Origin: an uncultured Anaerolineales bacterium
GTDB lineage: Bacteria; Chloroflexota; Anaerolineae; Anaerolineales; Villigracilaceae
Reading direction: 5' to 3'
Assembly: GCA_937928015.1 (NCBI GenBank)
Contig: CALFXA010000137.1
Location: 1-23,687, forward strand
Length of the DNA stretch: 23,687 nt
Position numbers and translations under genes: made by a program. The notes under the pieces are model-generated. The model was not told where the DNA came from and ran no database searches. It was given only the letters and a program-made list of their open reading frames with translations. Shown in pieces: positions 1 through 10,432 of this stretch; position 1 is the stretch's first letter; the number at the start of each line of letters is the position of its first letter.

Positions 1-40
1 GAGATCTACACTCTTTCCCTACACGGCGCGCTTCCGATCT
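1..40. other. Illumina sequencing-adapter remnant at contig end (artifact)
   Basis: These bases match the 3' part of the Illumina TruSeq universal (P5 side) adapter, running from GAGATCTACAC through to CTTCCGATCT. There are two differences, G instead of A at 26 and G instead of T at 30. The insert begins at about base 41. The adapter is not biological sequence. It supplies an in-frame stop codon (bases 6-8, minus strand) to the sensor gene to its right, which makes that gene look complete when it is not. Confidence 0.96.
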
Positions 41-3000
41 CGATGGCATTCAGCAGACGCAAATCCTGTTCGGTGATTTCGGCCTGGCGGGCGATCCAGA
101 GTGCCCCGATGACCAGATCGCGGGCGATGAGCGGAACCGCCGCAATGCAGCGCGAGTCGCCCAGCAAATCGGGACGGTAGAAGTGCTCATCCTGGTCGGC
201 ATGGTTGGTCATGTAGGGTTGCCTGTTCTGGATGACCCAGTTGCAGACGCCCTTGCCCGGCGGGATGCTCAGCCCGATCATTCGTTCCCCAATGATTCCA
301 CGCCCCATCTCGTCGACGTAACCGCCCGTCCTGGCATTGGGCAGGACAAGGGTGGCGCCATCTGCATCGAACAGACTGACCAACTGGTCGAGAATTACGT
401 TCAGGATTTCGGTACGGGTAGTGGCCTTGCGCAGGGCGGCGCTGACAACGACGATGACCTCGCGTTCGCGTTCGTGGTGCTTTCGCTCGGTAATATCGCG
501 TCCTACTGACAAGGCCCCGTTGATGTTCCCGTGCTGATCGAATTCCGGCACGATAATATATTCCAGGGAAAGAGCCGCTCCGTAAGCATTCACCCAGGTG
601 AATTCCACGGTCTGAACAATTCCATCGCTTAAGGCCTGCTGAAGTTTTTTGAAATATTGATTGTTCATTGGAGCAGGGACCCTGGGTACGTCGCGTGGAT
701 GGATGCCGATTACCTCATCGGCTGACAGGCCGCTTGCTTTTTCCCAGGCAGGATTCACATAGATTCGGCGTAAATCCTTGTCATAGCGTACGATCAAATC
801 CGGGATGTTTTCGAGCAAGACCCGGTATTCCCGTTCGCGAGCAATCAAGTCCTGCTCCATCTGCTTTCGTTCGGTGATATCCTCGAACGTGCCCAGCACT
901 CCAATGATCTCTCCGTCGAGCCCCCGGAGTGGGATCTTGCTGGTGCGCACATTGGTGACGCGGCCATCCGCCGTCAGTTGCGTCTCTTCATAATTGAGCT
1001 TCGGAAGGCCGGTTTCCATGACCAGGCGGTCGTCAGCCCGGTAACTCTCCGCCTCTGTATTTTTCCACGGCAGATCGAAGTCGGTCAGCCCAACAATGTC
1101 CTCGATGGATTCCAAGCCTGCATTTGCCGCAAATAAATAGTTGCAGCCCAGATAGACGCTATGGCGGTCCTTCCAAAACACGAAGGCAGGCATATTTTCC
1201 AGGGCCAGCTTCCACATCTGCGATGATTTCCATAACGCCTCTTCCACCCGCTTCTTCTCGGTGATATCACGCGCAATGCCAAGATAAGACACCATGTTAT
1301 TGTCTGCATCGCGGAGGACCGAGGCATTCGACGTGTGCCAGCGCCAGCTTCCATCCTTGTGCTTGACCCGATATTCGATGCCCGAGATTTTTTCGCTGTT
1401 GTGAATGGCCCGTCTCAAGACATCCCGACATGCAGCAAGGTCATCGGGGTGGATAAAGGCTTCAAATAATTGACCTTCCACTTCGCTGGTTTCATGCCCC
1501 AGGATTTCTTTCCAATTGGGAGAGATGTAGGTGAAAACGCCATCTGGGGAAATGGTGTATACGATGTCGTTGGCTTTCTCCACAAAGGTACGGAAACGTT
1601 CTTCGCTGGCCCGAAGTTCCGCCTCCGCCTGTCTGCGCCTGGCGCGGGTGCGCAGGGTGGTGATGCCAAAGGCCAGGTCGCCGGCCAATTCCTCCAGCAG
1701 GCGGATTTCGCCCGGTGTGAAGGCATTGACCTCTTCGGAGTAGATTCCCATAACCCCGAAGACATTCGCTTTATCGTCCTTGAGAGGCAATGCGATGTTG
1801 GAGCGGTATCCGTATCCCAGGAGAAGTTCACGCCATGGGGCCGTGCGCGGGTCAGTGGAAATGTCCTGAATGTAGACGGCCTCTCCGCTGCGTATCGCGA
1901 CCCCGGTCGCTCCACTGCCATTCTCCGTGTTGTCTGCCCAGGAGAGCTGGATGTCGGAGATGAAATCGCTATTCGCCCCATCCCAGGCGACCGGGCGGAT
2001 GGACCTGGCCTCATCGTGTTCTGCGTAGCCCACCCAGGCTAGGCGATACCCAGCCTCGTCGCAGACGATCCTGCAAATATCGTTCAGGAGCGTTTGTTCA
2101 TCCACTGCCCGCATCAAGGTCTGGTTGCAGTTGCTGATGGCGCGCAGTTCCCGGTTCAAACGATGTTCCTCCTCCTCGGCCCGTTTGCGCTCGGTGATGT
2201 CCTGGCTGATAATCTGCACACCGACGATATTCCCTTGTATATCGCTTATCTTCGCAAAAAGACTCAGAAACCATTTTTCGCCTGATGGCAGAGTTAAGTG
2301 GTCCTCATATTCAAACGCCGTCTCAGATGTCAGGGACTGCTTGATTCTATCCATGTAGAAATCAGCTTCCTGTTTTGGAAAGATATCATAAATGGATTTC
2401 TCATTGAAATCTTCAGGGCTCCCGCCCATGTGGCGGGCGGCCATCTGATTAAATGAAATGATCTCTCCATTGGGTTTGTAGTATCCGATCCCAACCCCGG
2501 CATGTTCATGTAATAGACGATATTTTTCCTCACTATCCCTTAGCGATTCCTCGGCCCGCTTGCGCTCGTTGAGGAGATGGACCCGATCCAGCGAAACCGC
2601 CATGTGGCTGGCCATGGCTTTAAGGTATTCCTTTTCTGACTCACTAGGAACACGCACGCCCTCACTACCGAAGGTGCCCATGCCAACCGAGCCCAGGTGT
2701 TTTTCAAAGAAAAAAATAGGAACATTGACGATGGTGCGATTCCCGATTTGCGCAACGATCTCCTTGTTGGTTCGCTCGTCGGTTCGCGCATCCTCGACTA
2801 CGACGATATCCTTTGCTTCTGCAATCTCTTCGAGCATCCGATCTCCCTGGATGGATAGCGTGGCTGCCCATTCCTCAGACATCACAGTATCCGGGATCAC
2901 TCCATCGGAAACCAGAGCGTGCGCGTATTTCCTATCCTCCGTCAGCAGGTATACCCACAAGTTCTGATATCCGATGATAGATCGCACTTCGTCGTGCGCT

Positions 3001-4427
3001 GCGTTCAATACCTCCGTGTATGTTTGAGCCTGTTCCAGCCGCTTGGAGAGCCGCAGCAAGGATTGTGAATGACGCTCCCGTTCTTGCAATGCCTCTTCGG
3101 CAAGTTTGCGAGACGTAATGTCCCTGGCCACCATCAAGGTTTGATCATCTGATATTGGCGTGGCAGTGGCGTAGAACCACATTTTTTTATCGTCAATCGA
3201 TAAGCTGTATTCGAAATTGACCGATTTTTGGGTGGCAAGCGCCTCTCTCAGGTGGTTGAGAAAGAAATCCGCCTGGTCTTTTGGGAAAACCTCGTGCAGT
3301 GTTTTCCCCAGCAGGTCCTGCGATGGTTTATATAAAAGCGACGGATTGGTTTCGATGATTTTCAGGTAACGCCCCTCCGAATTTCCCACGAAGATGACAT
3401 CCGTCATCGCGCTGATCAGGGTGCGCAATTCCGCCTCGGATGCCCGTACCGCCTCCTCCATGCGCTTGTGTTCAGTAAGGTCCATGAAAGTGATGAGATG
3501 TTTCTCTCCGATGGAAGACATGCGGAATTCGATGTGCCGCAGGGAACCATCCTTGCAGGTGACATCCGCCTCCACCGGGTCGATCTGTCCCCGTCCTTCG
3601 ATGGCTTTTGTGACCCTGTCATGCCACTCGGCCTCCAGCATCTTTCGATATTCCGGGTCGGGATAGGCCAGCGGCCACCAATGTTCCACATCAGGCATGT
3701 CCTCGATGGTGTAGCCAAACAGTTCGACGAATTTGTTATTGATCCATTCGACATGTTCATCCGCGCCTGAGGACACCAGCATGGCAACGGGCGAAGAATC
3801 GATCAGGTGCTTGAGCTCTTGCTCGCTCGCTTCAAGATTCTGATAAGCGAGCAGGCTGGTCAGAACGTCGGAGAGACGTCTGCCAATTTCCTGAAACAGC
3901 CGTTTATCCTCCTCGTCCCAGATTCGTGCGTATGAACATTGATGCAACCCGAACGACCAGGGCTTTCCGATCCTTGGGTAGAACGCCATGGCAAGGAAGG
4001 ATTGCACCTGGAACCCCTCGGCCATCTCGCGTGGGACGGGATGTTCCCCGCCCGGGCTGAATTGGACCGGGCCGTCTGTCTCGCGCAGGATGCGATAGAC
4101 CTCGGCTCCGACCGGGTCAAGCGGCAACTCCACTCCGATGGGGAGCACGCCCGGGTACTCCGGGCGGGTCCGTTCCATGGGCACCTGCCAGGTGGGAGAC
4201 TCCGGGTCGCACGGATAGACCAGCCAGGCGCGGTCACACTCAAAGACCACGAGCAGGCTGTCGAGCACATCCTGCATTACCTGTCCCAAATCGCTCTTCC
4301 CCTGCATGGCCCGGTTGACCAGGTCCATTTTTTCGAGGTAATGCTGATGGAGGATGTTACCCTGTCTGGCATTCTTACGGGATGTCTTGGAATTGGAGGG
4401 CATCGCTTCGTCATCCTGTCGAGACAT
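41..4427 (-). CDS. Large multi-PAS/GAF sensor protein, 3' end missing (probable sensor kinase N-terminal part)
   Basis: This is a soluble sensory protein with no visible membrane segment. In order it has GAF (about 30-195), PAS (208-322), PAS (335-440), GAF (456-623), PAS (635-745), GAF (763-926), PAS (940-1061), PAS (1067-1190), PAS (1197-1317) and GAF (1323-1462). Each PAS ends in the usual DITERK-like linker (for example DLTEHKR, DITSRK, DITEKKR). Such arrays usually feed a histidine kinase (HisKA/HATPase) or sometimes a GGDEF/EAL output, but none is present because the gene is interrupted by the contig end. Genuine residues stop at Ile1462. The last eleven apparent residues (ending APCRERV) are translated from adapter. 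The ATG at 4427 has no clear ribosome binding site, while the in-frame ATG at 4403 is preceded by AGGATGA, so the protein may start eight residues later. It is transcribed divergently from clpC. The ligand is unknown. Confidence 0.9.
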
Positions 4428-4552
4428 GGTTCGTGGATAAATATCTATGTATATTTTGACACAATTGTGGGCAGTTTGCTACTGTTAGAAGAATCTGGAT
4501 GGCCGCATTTTTGTGGCGTTCCCGCCAAATCTAACACTTCTCTTATGCCCCG

Positions 4553-4584
4553 TAGACAAACCGCCAGCGCGGTTTTGTTATAAT
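4553..4584 (+). promoter_or_regulatory. Candidate clpC promoter overlapping an inverted repeat
   Basis: A perfect -10 box TATAAT lies at 4579-4584. A TAGACA -35-like box at 4553-4558 is 20 bases upstream, a longer spacing than ideal. The spacer is occupied by an imperfect inverted repeat, ACAAACCGC (4556-4564), loop CAGC, then GCGGTTTTGT (4569-4578), which abuts the -10 box. A repressor could bind there. No CIRCE element (TTAGCACTC-N9-GAGTGCTAA) is visible in the 244-base divergent intergenic region. The operator role is inferred. Confidence 0.5.
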
Positions 4585-4671
4585 GCCCGCATATAGTAGA
4601 GGCGCGGCAAGTCGCCACGAGACTCGGGCGGAAAACCGTCCTGTCGTGCTCCTACAGGAGAATTTTCCTCT

Positions 4672-7134
4672 ATGATGCGATTTGATCGATTTACCGAACG
4701 AGCCCAGGAAGCCGCCCAGCGCGCCGCGGAGATCATCCAGCGCTACGGCCATAACCAGATCGATACCGAACACATCCTGCTGGCGCTTATCGAACAACCC
4801 GGCGGGGTGATTCCCCAAATTCTCGAAAAACTCAACGTCAGTGCCGAGGCGCTTACCGAGCGCCTGGACGCCACCCTGCGCGCCAGCCCGAAGGCCAACA
4901 TCTTCGGTGGTGGCGCGGGACAGATCTTTATTACTCCACGCGTGAAGCGTATCATCGACCTTGCGAACGAGGAGGCCAACCGCCTCAAGGACGAGTACAT
5001 CTCCACCGAGCATATCTTCCTCGCCATCCTGACCGAGCGCAACACGCCCGCCGCCCGCATTTTGGAATCGGCCGGCCTGACGCGTGACCGTGTCTACGAC
5101 GCGATTCAGGATCTGCGCGGTGGACAGCGCGTCACGGACCCCCAAGCTGAGTCCCGTTACCGCACGCTGGAGAAATACTCCCGCGACCTGACCCAACTCG
5201 CCCGCGAGGGCAAACTCGACCCCGTCATCGGACGCGACAACGAGATTTTGCGGCTGATCCAGATCCTCTCGCGCCGCACCAAGAACAACCCTGTCCTAAT
5301 CGGCGAGGCTGGCGTTGGCAAGACCGCCATTGCCGAAGGCCTGGCCCAGAAAATCGCCAATAACGATGTCCCTGAAATTTTGGCGGGCAAGAAGGTGGTG
5401 GCCCTCGACCTCGGTTCGATGATCGCGGGTTCGCGCTTCCGCGGTGAATTCGAGGAGCGCCTCAAGGCCGTCATGGAAGAGGTCCAGCGTTCGCAGGGCG
5501 ACATCATCCTGATGATCGACGAACTGCACACCGTGGTCGGCGCGGGTGCGGCCCAGGGCGCCATGGATGCCTCGAACATGCTCAAGCCTGCCCTGGCACG
5601 CGGCGAGTTGCAGTGCATCGGCGCGACCACGCTGGACGAGTTCCACAAATATATCGAAAAGGACGCTGCGCTCGAGCGCCGCTTCGCCCCGATCTACGTC
5701 GAAGAGCCGACCGTGGAAGATACCATCAAGATGCTGGGCGGACTGCGCGACCGCTACGAAGCCCATCACAAGGTCCACTTCTCGGACGAGGCTCTGGTGG
5801 CGGCTGCCCGCCTGGCGGATCGCTATGTCACCGACCGTCACCTGCCCGACAAGGCCATCGACCTGATGGACGAAGCCGCCGCCAAGCTGCGCGTGGCGCT
5901 CTACTCCATGCCGCCTGAACTCAAGACCATGAAGAGTGAGGTGGACAAGTTGCGCGCCGAAGAGGAGCAGGCGGGCCTGGAACGCGATTACGAACGCGCC
6001 GCCCAGAAGAAGGCCGAACGTCTGCGCCTCGAACAGGAATACACCGAGAAACGTGACCGCTGGGAAGTGGACCACAAGCTCGACGAGGTCGTGGACGTGA
6101 ACGATATCGCCGAGGTCGTCCACCAGTGGACGGGCATCCCCGTCACACAGATGATGGAGACCGAGTCCGAGAAGTTGCTGCAAATGGAGGATCGCCTGCA
6201 CGAGCGCATTATTGGCCAGGAGGAGGCCATCCACGCCATTTCGGATGCCATCCGCCGCGCCCGCTCGGGCCTCAAGGATCCTTCGCGCCCGATCGGTTCG
6301 TTCATCTTCATCGGCCCCTCGGGTGTCGGCAAGACCGAGCTGGCCAAGGCGCTGGCCTGGTTCATGTTCGACGACGAGGAAGCCCTGGTGCGCATCGACA
6401 TGTCTGAGTACCGCGAGCAGCACACCGTCAGCCGCCTGTTTGGCGCGCCGCCAGGATATGTCGGCTATGAGGAAGGCGGCCAGTTAACCGAGGCCGTCCG
6501 CCGTCGCCCGTATCGCGTGGTGTTGTTCGACGAGATCGAAAAGGCCCACCCCGAGGTCTGGAACGCGTTGCTGCAAATCCTCGACGACGGCCGCATGACC
6601 GACGGTCAGGGCAACGTGGTGGACTTCCGCAACACGATCCTGATCATGACCTCGAACCTGGGCACTGAGTATGTCCGCAAGGGCGGCACGCTCGGCTTCC
6701 TGCAAAAGACCGCGAACGACGACGAGCGCGAGGCGCACGACAAGGTCGAGAAGGCCCTTAAGGGCGCCTTCCGTCCCGAGTTCCTCAACCGCATCGACGA
6801 GATCATCATGTTCTCGCCGCTCTCGCTGGACGAGATGGCGCAGATCGTGGACTTGCAGATGAAGGAAGTACAGGAACGCCTGGGCGAGTATCACATCACG
6901 GTCGAGTTGACCGACGCGGCCCGCAAGTGGCTGGCAAAGGAAGGCTACGACCCCGCCTTCGGCGCGCGCCCGCTGCGCCGCGCCATTCAGAAGTACATCG
7001 AGAGTCCGCTCTCGGTCGAACTGCTGGCGCACCGGTTCAAGCCGGGTGCCACCGTGCTGGTAGATGTGGAGAACGAGAAGATCGTCTTCCATCCCAGCGA
7101 GGCGGTCAAACAACAACAGCCTGTGGAGGCTTAA
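4672..7134 (+). CDS. clpC: ATP-dependent Clp protease ATP-binding subunit ClpC (Hsp100/AAA+ unfoldase)
   Basis: This is a two-ring AAA+ unfoldase that threads substrates into the ClpP peptidase. The N-terminal Clp repeat domain covers about residues 1-145. The first AAA+ module has Walker A GEAGVGKT (211-218) and Walker B ending MIDE (D283, E284). A short coiled-coil middle region (about 420-470) contains [14 protein letters not shown]. The second AAA+ module has GPSGVGKT (548-555) and LFDE (D620, E621), followed by the C-terminal D2-small domain. The short middle region and 820-aa length fit ClpC rather than ClpB, which has a longer M domain. LGF at 674-676 sits where the ClpP-docking loop (IGF/VGF/LGF) is expected, supporting a proteolytic partner. 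No clpP is in the window. AGGAG at 4656-4660 lies 11 bases before the ATG at 4672. A second ATG follows immediately. A promoter and a terminator flank the gene, so it is probably monocistronic. Confidence 0.95.
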   Translation: MMRFDRFTERAQEAAQRAAEIIQRYGHNQIDTEHILLALIEQPGGVIPQILEKLNVSAEALTERLDATLRASPKANIFGGGAGQIFITPRVKRIIDLANEEANRLKDEYISTEHIFLAILTERNTPAARILESAGLTRDRVYDAIQDLRGGQRVTDPQAESRYRTLEKYSRDLTQLAREGKLDPVIGRDNEILRLIQILSRRTKNNPVLIGEAGVGKTAIAEGLAQKIANNDVPEILAGKKVVALDLGSMIAGSRFRGEFEERLKAVMEEVQRSQGDIILMIDELHTVVGAGAAQGAMDASNMLKPALARGELQCIGATTLDEFHKYIEKDAALERRFAPIYVEEPTVEDTIKMLGGLRDRYEAHHKVHFSDEALVAAARLADRYVTDRHLPDKAIDLMDEAAAKLRVALYSMPPELKTMKSEVDKLRAEEEQAGLERDYERAAQKKAERLRLEQEYTEKRDRWEVDHKLDEVVDVNDIAEVVHQWTGIPVTQMMETESEKLLQMEDRLHERIIGQEEAIHAISDAIRRARSGLKDPSRPIGSFIFIGPSGVGKTELAKALAWFMFDDEEALVRIDMSEYREQHTVSRLFGAPPGYVGYEEGGQLTEAVRRRPYRVVLFDEIEKAHPEVWNALLQILDDGRMTDGQGNVVDFRNTILIMTSNLGTEYVRKGGTLGFLQKTANDDEREAHDKVEKALKGAFRPEFLNRIDEIIMFSPLSLDEMAQIVDLQMKEVQERLGEYHITVELTDAARKWLAKEGYDPAFGARPLRRAIQKYIESPLSVELLAHRFKPGATVLVDVENEKIVFHPSEAVKQQQPVEA

Positions 7135-7140
7135 CCCAAA

Positions 7141-7170
7141 GGACGGCAGAGACCCTGCCGTCCTTTTTTT
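7141..7170 (+). terminator. Rho-independent terminator of clpC
   Basis: A perfect 9-bp stem GGACGGCAG (7141-7149) pairs with CTGCCGTCC (7155-7163) around a 5-base loop. It is followed directly by seven T. It begins six bases after the clpC stop codon. Confidence 0.93.
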
Positions 7171-7292
7171 GTTTTGCCTTCCTCATTCTCTCATCGAGTG
7201 CGGGCTTCCCGCCCATCCTACCGAATTCCTAATCCCTTTTTTAGTTATATCAAGTATCATGGGCCAATCTTTTCCACAGAAAGGGTTTGTTC

Positions 7293-9311
7293 ATGGAATC
7301 CAACAAGTCAGGCTCCACAGCCGCGATCATCGCTGGCATCGTTGTGCTGTTGTGCTGCATCTGCCTGATCGTGCTCGGCGTGGGCGGATACATCCTTTAC
7401 ACCTATTCCGTCCAGGCCGCGCAGGACATCGGCCTGCCCATCGAGGACCCGTTTGTGCCCGCCACGGCGACTCCCGTGGTGGTGGTGACCCGTCCGCCGG
7501 CGAATCAGATCTCGACCGACACGGTCACAACTCTTGAGACGACCGTTGTGCCGTTCAACGACCCGAGCGTGCTGGCCTGCCGCCTGAAGGGGGTGTGCAA
7601 CATCCCCGAAGTGATGGCGACCAGCGCCGCACCGCGTCAGGTGGGCGACAAAAATACCTTCTGGGCCACCGACATGGGCACCAACAAGAATTTTCAGGTG
7701 GATGCCAGCCTGCGGTACATTACACCGCATGTGTATTTTTGGGTCGAGGATGGCGTGGATGTCAACGAGCGCGACATGAAGGCACTGGTGGATGCGTTCG
7801 AGAATCATATCTACCCCACCGACCGCGAGTTCTTCGGCAGCGAATGGACGCCCGGCATCGACGGTGACGCACACATCTACATCCTGTATGCGCGCGGCAT
7901 CGGTATGTCGATTGCGGGATATTTCTCCTCGGCTGATTCGCTCAACCCGCTGGCGCACGAATATTCCAACGCGCATGAGATGTTCGTCTTCAACGCCGAC
8001 AATACCAATCTCGGCGACGAGTTCACCTACGGCGTGTTGGCGCACGAATTCCAGCACATGATCCACTGGTATCAGGACCGCAACGAGACCTCGTGGATGA
8101 ACGAGGGCTTTTCCGAAGTAGCGGCCTTCCTGAATGGATACGATCCCGGTGGTTTTGACTGGCTGTACATCGGCAACCCCGATCTGCAACTGAACGACTG
8201 GCCCAACGACTCGGATGCCACCTCACCACATTACGGTGCGAGCTTCCTGTACCTGGCCTATTTCCTCGACCGCTTCGGCGAGGACGCCACCAAAGCCGTG
8301 GTCAAGGATCCTGCCAACGGCTTCGACAGCATCGACAATGCCCTGCGCGCCATCAATGCCACCGACCCGCAGACGGGTCAGCCCATCAGCGCCGACGATG
8401 TGTTCGGCGATTGGGCCGTGACCAACTTCCTGCTGGATGGCAAAGTGGGCGACGGCCGCTACGTCTATCACAATTACACCGATGCTCATCAGGCCCGTCC
8501 TACCGATCAGATCGATACCTGTCCGCAATCCGCGCAGGATTATTCGGTGCATCAGTATGGCGTGGACTACATTGCCATCACCTGCTCGGGTGACTACACC
8601 CTGACCTTCAACGGCTCCACGGTGACGCGCCTGCTGCCCGCCGACCCGAATTCGGGCTCCTATGCCTTCTGGTCGAACAAGGGCGACGAGTCGGATATGA
8701 CTTTGACGCACGAGTTCGATTTTAGCAGCGTGACGGGGCCAATCGATTTGACCTTCAACACCTGGTACGACGTCGAGACCGATTACGATTACGTGTACCT
8801 CGAAGTCTCCGAGGATGGCGGCCAAACCTGGTCCATCATCACCACGCCTTTGGGCACGGGTGAAGACCCTTCGGGTAATTCCTACGGCTGGGGTTACAAC
8901 GGCGTCTCGGATAGCTGGAAGGAAGAGACCGTGGACCTCTCGGCCTACGCGGGCAAGAAGATACAGGTCCGCTTCGAGTATGTCACCGATGCGGCCGTCA
9001 ACGGCGAGGGCTTCCTGCTCGACGACGTCCGCGTGGACGCCCTCGGCTACTCCACCGACTTCGAGACTGACGATGGCGGCTGGGTGAGCGAAGGTTTCGC
9101 CCGCGTGCAGAACGTCCTGCCGCAGACCTTCCGCGTGTCGCTGATCATCGAAGGCAACGACGGTACTACGGTGCAGACCATCGCGCTCGATGAGAATCAG
9201 TCCGCCAGCATCCCGCTGTCGCTGAAGAGCGGTGAGCGCGCCATCCTGGTGGTTTCGGGCACCACGCGTTTCACCCGTGAACAGGCGGGTTATCAGATCG
9301 AGATCAAATAA
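7293..9311 (+). CDS. Membrane-anchored zinc metallopeptidase, M6 (immune inhibitor A)-like, with jelly-roll domain
   Basis: This is an extracytoplasmic zinc peptidase of 672 aa. A short N-terminal tail is followed by one hydrophobic segment (about residues 10-36, rich in Ile/Val/Cys), acting as an uncleaved anchor or signal, and a Thr/Pro/Val-rich linker. The catalytic motif HEFQH (H251, E252, H255) is followed by WMNEGFSE, where E271 is the likely third zinc ligand or structural Glu. The WMNEGF arrangement resembles M6-like and related gluzincins. Residues about 460-600 form a beta-sandwich of the MAM/immune-inhibitor-A type (YLEVSEDGGQTW, then LLDDVRV). A small beta domain closes the protein. 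The substrate is unknown; degradation of external protein is an inference. The ATG at 7293 has AGAAAGGG about 7 bases upstream. An in-frame TTG at 7287 is less likely. The gene stands alone between two terminators. Confidence 0.85.
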   Translation: MESNKSGSTAAIIAGIVVLLCCICLIVLGVGGYILYTYSVQAAQDIGLPIEDPFVPATATPVVVVTRPPANQISTDTVTTLETTVVPFNDPSVLACRLKGVCNIPEVMATSAAPRQVGDKNTFWATDMGTNKNFQVDASLRYITPHVYFWVEDGVDVNERDMKALVDAFENHIYPTDREFFGSEWTPGIDGDAHIYILYARGIGMSIAGYFSSADSLNPLAHEYSNAHEMFVFNADNTNLGDEFTYGVLAHEFQHMIHWYQDRNETSWMNEGFSEVAAFLNGYDPGGFDWLYIGNPDLQLNDWPNDSDATSPHYGASFLYLAYFLDRFGEDATKAVVKDPANGFDSIDNALRAINATDPQTGQPISADDVFGDWAVTNFLLDGKVGDGRYVYHNYTDAHQARPTDQIDTCPQSAQDYSVHQYGVDYIAITCSGDYTLTFNGSTVTRLLPADPNSGSYAFWSNKGDESDMTLTHEFDFSSVTGPIDLTFNTWYDVETDYDYVYLEVSEDGGQTWSIITTPLGTGEDPSGNSYGWGYNGVSDSWKEETVDLSAYAGKKIQVRFEYVTDAAVNGEGFLLDDVRVDALGYSTDFETDDGGWVSEGFARVQNVLPQTFRVSLIIEGNDGTTVQTIALDENQSASIPLSLKSGERAILVVSGTTRFTREQAGYQIEIK

Positions 9312-9321
9312 AAGGGAAATG

Positions 9322-9356
9322 AAAAGAGCCTCATCATTTGATGAGGCTCTTTTTTG
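9322..9356. terminator. Bidirectional Rho-independent terminator
   Basis: A 12-bp perfect stem AGAGCCTCATCA (9325-9336) pairs with TGATGAGGCTCT (9339-9350). It is flanked by A on the left and six T on the right, so it can act in both directions. It lies between the convergent peptidase gene and PGI/PMI gene. Confidence 0.93.
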
Positions 9357-9364
9357 TTGTGGCT

Positions 9365-10432
9365 TTAGCGGGGAGGCAACATCTGCTTGAAATCGTCGAC
9401 AGGACCCACGCCTGAGGGGTCGATGTCGTAGGCAAGGGCCAGATAGTAGGCCAGATAATCGCCAAACAGAATCATGGTCCATATCTGGGCCAGGGGCGTA
9501 TCACCGCGCGCGTCGAGGAAGTCAGTGTTCAAGCCTTCCATCATCAAGCCCATCTTGGTCATCTCGGTGCGGACAAGATTCCGCGGGTGCAGGGATGAGG
9601 CTGAGGCACGCAGGAAGAGCGTCATCGTGTGCGGCATGAGCACGTCTGTGGGCTGGACCAGGCCTGCAATGGCGTTGTGATTGGCCTCGGGCAGAATCTC
9701 CACATTGGCGCTGGCACGGGCCAGCGTGTTGATCTGGTTCTTGATCCGCAGTGCCACAGGCGCCAGGATGCCCGTACCGACCACGGTCACCCAACGGCCC
9801 ATGAGTTGCCCGGCTTCCCGCTTGGCAGGATTTTGCACAATAGGCACATCGATGCGTAGATGCTCCTGTATGTGATTCATCGCTTCGATGGCGATGGAAA
9901 TATCGTGCGCCTGTGAGGGGATCAGCCCGATGCGTTCGGCCAGCGCGAGCAGGAATCCGAACGAATAACCCAGCGACGGGCGGGATGGTCCACGATGCGG
10001 AAAGATCCATAGTGGGATGTTGGCTTGGGTGGCGCGTTTAGCCAGTTCTCCGCCCGTGGAAATGGCGAGGACACGACAGCCGTTGGAGCGCGCTGTTTCG
10101 AAGGCTTCCAGCACTTCCTCGGTGTTGCCCGAATGTGAAGAAACCACCACCAGCACGTCTTCGCTGCGCACCCAGAAAGGCAGACCATAATCCCGATGAA
10201 CGGTGACAGGTGCGGGGGCGAAGGGTTGCAGGTAGGCCGCCAGCAGGTCGCCACACAAAGCTGAGACGCCCATGCCTGCAATCAGCAGATGGCGAACGTT
10301 TTTCCAATCGGGGAGGGCCTGGGCAAGACCAAGTTCATACGCGAGTGCGAGCTGGTCGGGCAAGGATTCGATCTGGACGTGCATATCCTGCGAGTCGAGT
10401 TGACTGACCTGGTCGAGTTCATCGAGGTTCAT
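9365..10432 (-). CDS. Bifunctional phosphoglucose/phosphomannose isomerase (SIS-domain PGI/PMI family)
   Basis: This 355-aa protein interconverts glucose-6-phosphate or mannose-6-phosphate with fructose-6-phosphate in cytosolic sugar metabolism. Family marks are GMGVSALCGDL near residue 53 (first SIS sugar-phosphate loop), VVSSHSGNTEE near 95 (the serine-rich phosphate-binding loop), HRGPSRPSLGYSFG, EANHNAI (the conserved Glu and His of the active site) and a C-terminal block beginning DARGDTPLAQIW. The usual form GMGGSxxxGD is slightly altered here. Length fits the family. The start ATG overlaps the stop of the upstream S10 peptidase gene by ATGA, with AAAGGT just upstream, so translation is likely coupled. 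It is the last gene of the minus-strand operon that starts at rsmI and is followed by a bidirectional terminator. It may be the main glucose-phosphate isomerase of the cell if no classical pgi exists. Confidence 0.88.
   Translation of the reverse strand: MNLDELDQVSQLDSQDMHVQIESLPDQLALAYELGLAQALPDWKNVRHLLIAGMGVSALCGDLLAAYLQPFAPAPVTVHRDYGLPFWVRSEDVLVVVSSHSGNTEEVLEAFETARSNGCRVLAISTGGELAKRATQANIPLWIFPHRGPSRPSLGYSFGFLLALAERIGLIPSQAHDISIAIEAMNHIQEHLRIDVPIVQNPAKREAGQLMGRWVTVVGTGILAPVALRIKNQINTLARASANVEILPEANHNAIAGLVQPTDVLMPHTMTLFLRASASSLHPRNLVRTEMTKMGLMMEGLNTDFLDARGDTPLAQIWTMILFGDYLAYYLALAYDIDPSGVGPVDDFKQMLPPR

Noticed and set aside
5296..6423. Long open frame (375 codons) on the minus strand inside clpC
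   Set aside because: It is antisense to a fully conserved clpC with no family features and no ribosome binding site. Such frames are expected opposite GC-rich codon usage.
4672..7134. Naming the Hsp100 gene clpB
   Set aside because: The middle domain is short (about 50 residues rather than over 100) and an LGF ClpP-docking loop is present, which favours ClpC.
8223..9482. 419-codon minus-strand frame across the metallopeptidase gene and its terminator
   Set aside because: It is antisense to the HExxH peptidase and its beta domains and crosses a strong bidirectional terminator. The low-complexity His/Arg/Gly-rich translation is typical of a shadow frame.
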